Part shown: positions 1 through 5,344 of the stretch, piece by piece | Position numbering within the stretch: position 1 is the first letter of the stretch | How the letters are laid out: each line of letters begins with the position of its first letter | Assembly: GCA_003537495.1 (NCBI GenBank) | Contig: DPSB01000167.1 | Span: forward strand, 1 to 7,126 | DNA length: 7,126 bases | Direction: 5' to 3' | Source of the DNA: Cytophagales bacterium | GTDB taxonomy: Bacteria > Bacteroidota > Bacteroidia > Cytophagales > Cyclobacteriaceae | Position numbers and translations under genes: made by a program | The notes under the pieces: generated by a model | Told to the model about the DNA's origin: nothing | The model's input: only the letters and a program-made list of their open reading frames with translations | The model's database searches: none

Positions 1-1078
1 CTTCTTTACAAGTACTTTGTCAGTAATGTATCGGGGTAAAGATTCGGCTGGCACTATTCAGGGTGGCCCGATGTATGTGATCCGGGAGGCATTAAGCAAA
101 TCGTATTATCCGTTGGCCGTACTTTTTAGTGTATGTGCTATGATTGGTTGCCTTCCCATTTTTCAAGCTAATCAACTCACACAGGTAATTCTTGATATTG
201 GGGTTACATCCGAGAGTGTAAAGAACGCATCATTTAATCTGATTGGTTTTACAATTTCCACGCCCAAGTTTATTATCGGATCGGTGCTGATGATTATTTC
301 AGGTATTGTAATTATTGGTGGCATTCAACGTATTGGCAAGTGGGCGGGTAAAATGGTACCGTTAATGATTGTGATCTATTTTCTTTCAGTACTCACCATA
401 CTCATACTCAACATTAAAGATATTCCTCATTATTTATGGATGGTGATTACTGATGCATTTGCTGCCAACCATTACCGGGGCGAGCCGGCTCTGGGCGGTA
501 TTGTGGGCGGCTTGATTGTGGCCGGTGTGCGTAGAGCATCTTTTTCAAACGAAGCTGGTATTGGAACTGCACCTATGGCGTTGGGTGCTTCAAAAAGTTC
601 AGAGCCTATTCGCGAGGGTCTGGTTTCCATGATGAGCCCGGCTATTGATACGTTAATTGTTTGTACACTAACTGCTTTGGCAATTCTGGTTACCGATGTG
701 TGGCAGACTTCAGGTGCCAATGGGGTTACGCTTACTTCGACAGCATTTGAAAGTTCGTTGGGTGTAACCGGTAAATACCTGTTGCTGATCTGTGCATTCT
801 TCTTTGCAATTACTTCACTCTTTTCTTACAGCTATTATGGAAACAAAGCCATGAGTTTTCTGGCCGGAGTAAAAGCCGGTCGCTATTATGATTATTTCTA
901 TCTCGGCACTATTGTTATAGGCGCCATTCTTTCTATGACAGATGTAATGAATATTATTGATGTAGCGTATGCATTAATGGCTTTTCCCACTATGATCTCA
1001 GGATTTGTATTGGCTCCGATAGTATTGAAGGAAGCACGCTCCTACTTCTCGCGAATGAAACAAGAAGGTAAGTTATAA
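1..1078 (+). CDS. AGCS family sodium:alanine/glycine symporter, 5' end missing
   Basis: This is an inner-membrane carrier that imports alanine or glycine together with Na+. The reading frame is open to the left edge (first whole codon at base 2, reading FFTSTLSVMYRGKDSAG), so the TTG at 17 is not the true start. The family-typical segment 'YRGKDSAGTIQGGPMYVI' lies at about 29-82. About 358 codons are visible, against roughly 450-550 for the family, so the N-terminal helices lie outside the window. The family hallmark is at about 520-650: an AGVRRA segment, then FSNEAGIGTAP, then a REGLVSMMSPAIDTLIVCT stretch that matches the usual 'SNEAGxGSAP...GL...DT' core. Seven or eight further hydrophobic segments follow, including the FSYSYYGNKAM stretch near 820-850. 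The protein ends in a short basic tail, RSYFSRMKQEGKL. The family is recognised with confidence; alanine versus glycine cannot be decided. The stop is 4 bp from the stop of the convergent downstream gene. Confidence 0.93.
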   Translation, partial: FFTSTLSVMYRGKDSAGTIQGGPMYVIREALSKSYYPLAVLFSVCAMIGCLPIFQANQLTQVILDIGVTSESVKNASFNLIGFTISTPKFIIGSVLMIISGIVIIGGIQRIGKWAGKMVPLMIVIYFLSVLTILILNIKDIPHYLWMVITDAFAANHYRGEPALGGIVGGLIVAGVRRASFSNEAGIGTAPMALGASKSSEPIREGLVSMMSPAIDTLIVCTLTALAILVTDVWQTSGANGVTLTSTAFESSLGVTGKYLLLICAFFFAITSLFSYSYYGNKAMSFLAGVKAGRYYDYFYLGTIVIGAILSMTDVMNIIDVAYALMAFPTMISGFVLAPIVLKEARSYFSRMKQEGKL

Positions 1079-1082
1079 TCAA

Positions 1083-2513
1083 TCAGGCAAGCTCTTTTAC
1101 TGGCTTACCCGTATTAGGGAAATCGAACAACCCATTTGATTTAATCGCATCGCTTACCTTGGCGGGCACAAATTGTTCCCAGCCTGTTTCACCTTTGCGG
1201 ATCATAGCCAGAACATTATCGGAAATAATATGCAGGTTGCTCACGTTGGCATTGCGTATGTCTTCCAACTTGTTGTTATCCATCAGGTAGCGGAAAAGTG
1301 CGCGCAGGTTTTCCGGCAATTCTTTTTCAAAATCGGCAAGGGTAAATAATTGCGTTGAACCCGGCCGCAAGGATGGATAAATGTAAAGCTTAACATTGGT
1401 ACCAAATAAAGGCGCAAAGCTTTCCAGAATTCCACCACGCAGATTCCCGTAGGTTTTTTCCTCAAAGATTTTTTGCAACGCATAAATACCCAACACCAAA
1501 CCTATTTTTTTTCCACGCGTAATCCTCGATAAATAATCAACCAGCCGATAGTATTCAAAGTAGTTTGATACCAACACAGTTTGGCCTAACGAACAAATAA
1601 TTTCAGCGCGGTATAAAAAATCCTTTTCATCAACCTGACCATCGGCACTCAAATCGCTTAATGTAAGTTCGGTTAACACCACCATGCGCGATTTATCTAC
1701 ATCAGGTTCGCGTTTAAAATGCCTGCGCGAACTCAGCAACATATCAACGTTTACGTGTGTTACTGGTCTGAATCGCCCACGCAATACCAATACATTCTTT
1801 TTATATAATGCTTCTGATGGTTGCATCACCGTTCCATCCGGGCCAAACATGGCTACTTTGGTAAGTCCGTTCTTGACAAGCTTAAGTGCCATCAACCGAT
1901 TGTCCACGTGTGCAAAATCGGGGCCGCTCAAGCGGAACATATCAACTTCCATTCTGCGGGTGGTTAATCCATCCAAAAGCGAGTTGATGATTGCCTCGGG
2001 ATCTTTCATAAACATGCAACCGTAAATCATGTTTACACCAAGAATACCCAACGACATTTGTTGTTGCAGTTGGTCGTTGTCGAGCATCTTTACGTGCACA
2101 ACACAATCGTTGTAAGCGCCTTCAGGTTTTAATTGAAACCGTAAGCCAATCCAACCATGGCCTTGATTGGTGCGTTCAAAATTCAGAATCTCAACCGTAT
2201 CCGCGAAAGCGAAAAAGCGGGTATCAGCAATACGATGTTGCAACCGCTCGGGCAACAGCCTGTATTCATGATTGAGCATTTGAATAAGACGATCTTCGCA
2301 CACATAGCGTTCGCACACGCCATAGATTGCATCGCTAAACTTCATGTCGTAAGCCGACATGGTTTTGGCAATGGTGCCCGAGGCCCCGCCTACTTTAAAA
2401 AAATTTGCTGCTACTTCCTGCCCCGCGCCTATTTCGGCAAACGATCCGTAAATGGTTTTGCTTAAGTTAATTCGTAGGGCCTTCTCCTGGGTGGTGAGTT
2501 TTTTTTCTTCCAT
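1083..2513 (-). CDS. Conserved protein of unknown function (476 aa, soluble)
   Basis: I recognise this as a conserved bacterial family from its N-terminus (IYGSFAEIGAGQEVA at residues 21-35, then GGASGTIAKTMSAYDMKFSD at 42-61), but I know of no proven function. There is no signal peptide or membrane helix, so it is probably cytoplasmic. Other conserved-looking blocks are HGWIGLRFQL (119-128), LGILGVNMIYGC (155-166), RLSGPDF..VDNRLMAL (194-210), AMFGPDG..QPSEALYKKNVLVLRGRFRPVTHVN (221-255), SNYFEYYRLVDYLSRITRGKKIG (316-338) and PSLRPGSTQL (380-389). EIGAGQE superficially resembles a methyltransferase SAM-binding loop, but no Rossmann pattern follows. My recollection is that relatives carry inconsistent automated labels (TonB-related, nicotinate-nucleotide adenylyltransferase). 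I see neither the HxGH nor the ISSTxxR motif of nucleotidylyltransferases, so I do not adopt that label. The ATG at 2513 gives an N-terminus of the expected form. The gene is divergent from the NSS transporter and convergent with the AGCS gene. Confidence 0.9.
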   Translation of the reverse strand: MEEKKLTTQEKALRINLSKTIYGSFAEIGAGQEVAANFFKVGGASGTIAKTMSAYDMKFSDAIYGVCERYVCEDRLIQMLNHEYRLLPERLQHRIADTRFFAFADTVEILNFERTNQGHGWIGLRFQLKPEGAYNDCVVHVKMLDNDQLQQQMSLGILGVNMIYGCMFMKDPEAIINSLLDGLTTRRMEVDMFRLSGPDFAHVDNRLMALKLVKNGLTKVAMFGPDGTVMQPSEALYKKNVLVLRGRFRPVTHVNVDMLLSSRRHFKREPDVDKSRMVVLTELTLSDLSADGQVDEKDFLYRAEIICSLGQTVLVSNYFEYYRLVDYLSRITRGKKIGLVLGIYALQKIFEEKTYGNLRGGILESFAPLFGTNVKLYIYPSLRPGSTQLFTLADFEKELPENLRALFRYLMDNNKLEDIRNANVSNLHIISDNVLAMIRKGETGWEQFVPAKVSDAIKSNGLFDFPNTGKPVKELA

Positions 2514-2581
2514 CGCACTTTGCAGTTACATGCTCACTAAGCCTTGCTAAGGTAGGCATAGAGCTGTTAATGAAACGCGTT

Positions 2582-2612
2582 TTTGATAATTTTAGTTTAA
2601 GGTTCTATTTTG
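2582..2612 (+). promoter_or_regulatory. Candidate Bacteroidota promoter for the NSS transporter
   Basis: TTTG at 2582-2585 is followed after 20 bp by TATTTTG at 2606-2612. This resembles the phylum's sigma-ABfA pattern, TTTG (-33) and TAnnTTTG (-7), with one base missing between TA and TTTG. Transcription would begin near 2617-2620, giving a leader of roughly 20 nt before the ATG at 2637. A 9-bp inverted repeat overlaps the spacer and the leader. The motif match is seen directly; the activity is inferred. Confidence 0.5.
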
Positions 2613-2633
2613 CACCCGTTGTTCTAAACTAAA
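2591..2633. repeat. 9-bp inverted repeat around the NSS promoter -7 region
   Basis: TTTAGTTTA at 2591-2599 is the exact reverse complement of TAAACTAAA at 2625-2633. The left arm lies between the -33 and -7 elements, and the right arm lies in the leader, ending 3 nt before the ATG. This placement would suit a two-site operator, or a short hairpin if transcribed from further upstream. The arms are AT-rich, so chance occurrence is possible. Confidence 0.35.
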
Positions 2634-2636
2634 TCT

Positions 2637-4070
2637 ATGGCAAACAGAGGTAATTTTTCCGGACGCATCGGATTCATATTGGCGGCAGCGGGCTCTGCAG
2701 TTGGGCTTGGCAACATCTGGCGCTTTCCTTATCTGGCAGGCGAAAACGGAGGGGCTATCTTCTTGCTTGTTTATCTAAGTTGTATTTTTTTGCTGTGTTA
2801 TCCTGTAATGGTAGGCGAAATAGCCATTGGTCGCTCGGCCAATAGTGATGCCTTCGGATCATATTCCAAACTTGGTGGAAAAAAGTGGGGCTATCTGGGA
2901 TTGTTCGGCATTATTGCCGGCATTATGATTCTTTCCTTTTACAATGTGGTAGCCGGTTGGGCCTTTGGATATTTTCTGCACATCTCGTTTGGCGATTTAC
3001 TGAACGAGCAAAATTTCGGATCGTTCTTTGGAGAGTTTGTGAATGACATTCTGAATGTAAGCAGCGTGCAAGGCTTTGCCAATTCCAATCTTATCTTCTC
3101 GCTTGTGTTTATGGTGTTTACAGCCATCATTGTTTCGCAAGGTATTCAAAAAGGAATTGAGGCCTCCAACAAAATCATGATGCCCTCGCTGTATATTATT
3201 TTATTGGGTATTATTGTTTACAGTCTTACGCTGCCCAATGCATTTAGCGGTGTAAAATTTTATCTCGTCCCTGATTTCAGTGAGCTAAAAATTCAAACTG
3301 TAGTAGATGGTTTGAAGCAGGCCTTCTTCTCGCTATCGTTAGGTATGGGCGCATTGATAACGTATGGTTCATACCTCAGTAAAAAAGAAAACATCACTTC
3401 ATCTGCTGCGGTAATTTCTATTGCCGATACTTCAGTTGCATTCTTCTCGGGGTTGATGGTTTTTCCATTAGTGCATTTCCTGGCGTTTAAACTCAACATC
3501 AATGCTACTGAAATAGGAACCTCTGGCCCACCCTTAATCTTTATTGTGCTTCCACAGATTTTCCATGAGATGGGTCCAATTCTTGGTCGCGTAATTGGCG
3601 GTTCATTCTTTTTGTTGGTTTGTTTTGCCGCACTTACTTCCACCATTTCGTTGCTGGAGGTCCCGGTTGCTTATCTGGTAGATCAGAAAAAATGGAATCG
3701 CAAGCGTGTAGTCTGGTTAATGGCGCTGATCATTTTTGTTTGCGGATTGCCCAGCATGGTAAGTCAAGGTATGATTGAAAGTCTGAATAAACTTACTTTT
3801 TATAAGGGTCAGGATTTTTTAACGTTTGTTGCCGACATGAGCGACATCTGCTTAACCGTGGGCGGCTGCCTCATGTGCATTTTTATCGGTCGCAGGTGGG
3901 GCATTCATAATATGGATGCTGAGTTAGCCCAGGGAAACGATAACTACATGAAATCGGGGGTGCGCACTTTTCTGCATGTTACCATTAAATGGATTGCACC
4001 TATTCTGCTTGGCTTCCTCTCGATTGTAATTATACTGGAGAAGTTTTTCGGAATAGAAAATTTAATCTAA
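2637..4070 (+). CDS. NSS (SLC6/LeuT-type) sodium-dependent transporter
   Basis: This is an inner-membrane Na+-coupled symporter, probably for an amino acid. Helix 1 carries the family signature: G19, A21, V22 and N26 match LeuT's sodium ligands G20, A22, V23 and N27, and R29 in NIWRFPY matches the extracellular-gate arginine. The unwound part of helix 6 is FFSLSLGMGA (230-239), with S232 in place of LeuT T254 at the Na1 site and glycines G236 and G238 for substrate backbone contact. Helix 8 has FAALTST (330-336), where A331, T334 and S335 match the Na2 ligands. D264 in helix 7 (IADTSVAF) supplies an acidic group, as in other bacterial members that work without chloride. I count about 11 hydrophobic segments over 477 residues, typical of the short bacterial branch rather than the 12-helix eukaryotic type. 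The substrate is not predictable. The start ATG follows an A-rich leader without a Shine-Dalgarno sequence. Confidence 0.96.
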   Translation: MANRGNFSGRIGFILAAAGSAVGLGNIWRFPYLAGENGGAIFLLVYLSCIFLLCYPVMVGEIAIGRSANSDAFGSYSKLGGKKWGYLGLFGIIAGIMILSFYNVVAGWAFGYFLHISFGDLLNEQNFGSFFGEFVNDILNVSSVQGFANSNLIFSLVFMVFTAIIVSQGIQKGIEASNKIMMPSLYIILLGIIVYSLTLPNAFSGVKFYLVPDFSELKIQTVVDGLKQAFFSLSLGMGALITYGSYLSKKENITSSAAVISIADTSVAFFSGLMVFPLVHFLAFKLNINATEIGTSGPPLIFIVLPQIFHEMGPILGRVIGGSFFLLVCFAALTSTISLLEVPVAYLVDQKKWNRKRVVWLMALIIFVCGLPSMVSQGMIESLNKLTFYKGQDFLTFVADMSDICLTVGGCLMCIFIGRRWGIHNMDAELAQGNDNYMKSGVRTFLHVTIKWIAPILLGFLSIVIILEKFFGIENLI

Positions 4071-4071
4071 A

Positions 4072-4139
4072 GTTACTGGTTACTCGTCTCTGGTTGCTGG
4101 TTGAATTCGGCCAGAAACGAGAGACCAGAAACCAGTAAC
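4072..4139. repeat. 68-bp imperfect palindrome made of degenerate heptads; possible two-way terminator
   Basis: The whole gap between the convergent NSS and TolB-like genes is one inverted repeat centred on GAATTC (4103-4108). Each arm has four 7-bp units before the centre. The + strand reads GTTACTG, GTTACTC, GTCTCTG, GTTGCTG (4072-4099). The - strand read from 4139 gives GTTACTG, GTTTCTG, GTCTCTC, GTTTCTG (4139-4112). Arms of 31 nt differ at six positions, two of which become G-U pairs in one RNA orientation. As RNA it would form a long hairpin on either strand. No strong U-run follows it on either side (only short T/A-rich flanks), so it is not a classical intrinsic terminator, although its position suits transcription termination or convergence protection. 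The structure is certain; its role is inferred. Confidence 0.85.
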
Positions 4140-4143
4140 AAAT

Positions 4144-5226
4144 TTAATCCACCCAATCAGCTATAAACAGATTCGTATCGCGCGTGCCGTTGTTGTTCCG
4201 GTTGCTGGAGAAGATCAACTTTTTTCCATCAGGCGAAAACATTGGGAATGAATCGAACACGCCATCTTGTGTAATTTGTTCCAGACCACTGCCGTCTTCA
4301 TTAATCATATAGATATTAAACTGAAAACCGCGGGTGCTTTTATGGTTAGAGCTGAATAAAATCTTTTTGCCCGATGGGTGATAGAACGGTGCCCAGTTAG
4401 CCTTGCCTAAATTGGTGATTTGTTTCAGATCACTGCCGTCTACATTGCAAGTATAGATTTCCATTTCAGTTGGCGCTACCAAACCTTGCTTCAAATAGTC
4501 GAGGTATTCTTTCTTCGCTTCTTCTGTTTTTGGGCGCGAGGCACGAAACACTAACTTCTTGCCATCGGGCGAAAAGAATGCCCCGCCATCGTAGCCAATC
4601 TCGTTGGTAATTTGCTTTACATTCTTGCCGTTGATATCCATGATGTATAAATCCAGATCACCATTTCGAGTTGATGTAAAAACAATTTTATCTCCTTTTG
4701 GAGATACGGTTGCTTCAGCATCGTAGCCGGCAACATTGGTTAATTGCTTCTTTATTTTGCCCTTCAGGTCCGAAACAAAAATATCGTACGTATCATAAAT
4801 TGGCCATAGGTATTTGCCGCCTGGTGCGCGTCCCGGATCGGTGGGGCAATCTTTGCCACCCAAGTGAGTAGATCCAAACAAAATTGTTTTATCACCTGGC
4901 ATAAAGTAGGCACAGGTAGTGCGACCTAAACCCGTGCTTACCATGGGTGGCTTAGAGCCTTTTGCACTCAGGTCAAGGCCTTCTATCGGCATATAGAAAA
5001 TCTGATCGCATGTTAAACCCCATTGCAGGTAATTGGATTGAAAGCTTATTTTCTTTCCATCAAAACTCCAATACGCTTCGGCATTATCGCCACCAAAGGT
5101 TAGCTGGCGGATATTTTTAAGATGCGATTCTTGTGGATAATGGATTTGAGAAGGTTGAGTTGCAGTTGGCTGAGCAAACGTAGCAGTTGTAAACAATGCC
5201 ACAACCAGTATTAATAAAACTTTCAT
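4144..5226 (-). CDS. Secreted TolB-like PD40 beta-propeller protein
   Basis: This 360-residue protein starts with a Sec signal peptide: MKVLLILVVALFTTATFA, with probable cleavage after A18 and no lipobox cysteine. The ATG at 5226 is preferred because an in-frame TTG at 5274 would put 16 unrelated residues before the signal and would lie upstream of the candidate promoter's start point. The mature part holds about six PD40/WD40-like repeats, each with the pattern 'QIT(N)...G...xxFSPDGKKLxFSS': IRQLTFGG..SFDGKKISFQSN, a divergent second (FMPGDKTILFGST), VSPKGDKIVFTST, FFSPDGKKLVFRAS, YHPSGKKILFSSN and FSPDGKKLIFSSN. Six repeats fit one six-bladed propeller like that of TolB. It lacks TolB's N-terminal domain, and no tolA or pal gene is adjacent, so it should not be called tolB. 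Such proteins bind partners or substrates in the periplasm or at the cell surface. Four cysteines are present in the mature region. The partner is unknown. Confidence 0.9.
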   Translation of the reverse strand: MKVLLILVVALFTTATFAQPTATQPSQIHYPQESHLKNIRQLTFGGDNAEAYWSFDGKKISFQSNYLQWGLTCDQIFYMPIEGLDLSAKGSKPPMVSTGLGRTTCAYFMPGDKTILFGSTHLGGKDCPTDPGRAPGGKYLWPIYDTYDIFVSDLKGKIKKQLTNVAGYDAEATVSPKGDKIVFTSTRNGDLDLYIMDINGKNVKQITNEIGYDGGAFFSPDGKKLVFRASRPKTEEAKKEYLDYLKQGLVAPTEMEIYTCNVDGSDLKQITNLGKANWAPFYHPSGKKILFSSNHKSTRGFQFNIYMINEDGSGLEQITQDGVFDSFPMFSPDGKKLIFSSNRNNNGTRDTNLFIADWVD

Positions 5227-5247
5227 TACGAGATGTTTAATTTTGCG

Positions 5248-5274
5248 CGAAGATAACAGACCGCAACGAGCCAA
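5248..5274 (-). promoter_or_regulatory. Candidate promoter for the TolB-like gene
   Basis: On the - strand, TTG (5274-5272) is followed after 16 bp by TATCTTCG (5255-5248). This is one base from the Bacteroidota -7 consensus TAnnTTTG, although the spacing is a little short. Transcription would start near 5242-5244, about 17 nt before the ATG at 5226. That supports the internal start over the TTG at 5274. It is a motif match only. Confidence 0.35.
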
Positions 5275-5277
5275 CTA

Positions 5278-5293
5278 CATGACGCCCGTCACA
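5278..5293. promoter_or_regulatory. CRP/FNR-like dyad upstream of the TolB-like gene
   Basis: The + strand reads CATGA, CGCCCG, TCACA, matching 8 of 10 positions of the CRP-type pattern TGTGA-N6-TCACA. The core TGACG-CC-CGTCA (5280-5291) is a perfect dyad. It lies directly upstream of the candidate -33 element, centred about 41-43 bp before the inferred start point, where class II activators bind. Whether a CRP/FNR-family regulator uses this site in the organism is inference. Confidence 0.3.
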
Positions 5294-5323
5294 TAAATCT
5301 CTAAAAAATACCGGTATGCGGAT

Positions 5324-5343
5324 AAAAACCAACGCCAGATGGT
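5324..5343 (-). terminator. Weak terminator-like hairpin after fadD
   Basis: On the - strand, immediately after the fadD stop codon, ACCA (5343-5340) can pair with TGGT (5331-5328) around an 8-nt loop, and a run of five T follows (5328-5324). The stem is only 4 bp, so this is a weak candidate. A second element slightly downstream, the palindrome ATACCGGTAT followed by T's (about 5304-5317), has almost no loop room and is weaker still. Confidence 0.25.
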
Positions 5344-5344
5344 A

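Noticed and set aside
17..19. TTG as a start codon for the first gene
   Set aside because: The frame continues to the left edge with family-like residues, so the gene is simply cut by the window.
26..35. SAM-methyltransferase reading of the EIGAGQE motif in the unknown 476-aa protein (residue numbers 26-35)
   Set aside because: No preceding hydrophobic beta strand and no later acidic ribose-binding or motif IV residues in the expected spacing.
1759..1770. GTTACTGGTCTG inside the 476-aa gene, and a CCAGTAACC near 5764 in fadD, resembling the heptad repeat
   Set aside because: Both are single isolated matches inside conserved coding sequence with no tandem or inverted partner, so they are best seen as coincidence.
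1684..2465. Long + strand open frames (about 100-113 codons) opposite the 476-aa gene, and similar antisense frames in the NSS and fadD genes
   Set aside because: They lie fully opposite strongly conserved coding sequence. Their translations are low in familiar motifs and rich in Ser, Thr and Pro, as expected of shadow frames.
2537..2552. CTAAG direct repeat at a 10-bp step combined with a CCTT-GCT-AAGG mini-palindrome in the divergent intergenic region
   Set aside because: Units of 4-5 bp are too short to separate from chance. No second copy was seen elsewhere in the region.
2547..2575. Possible leftward promoter for the 476-aa gene: TTTC (2575-2572), 17 bp, TACCTTAG (2554-2547)
   Set aside because: Both elements deviate from the Bacteroidota pattern (TTTC for TTTG, TTAG for TTTG) and the spacing is short. 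It is only weakly better than chance, so I left it out of the feature list.
5227..5274. N-terminal extension of the TolB-like protein from a TTG at 5274
   Set aside because: The extension is a basic, non-conserved stretch before a perfectly placed signal peptide. The ATG at 5226 is the better start.
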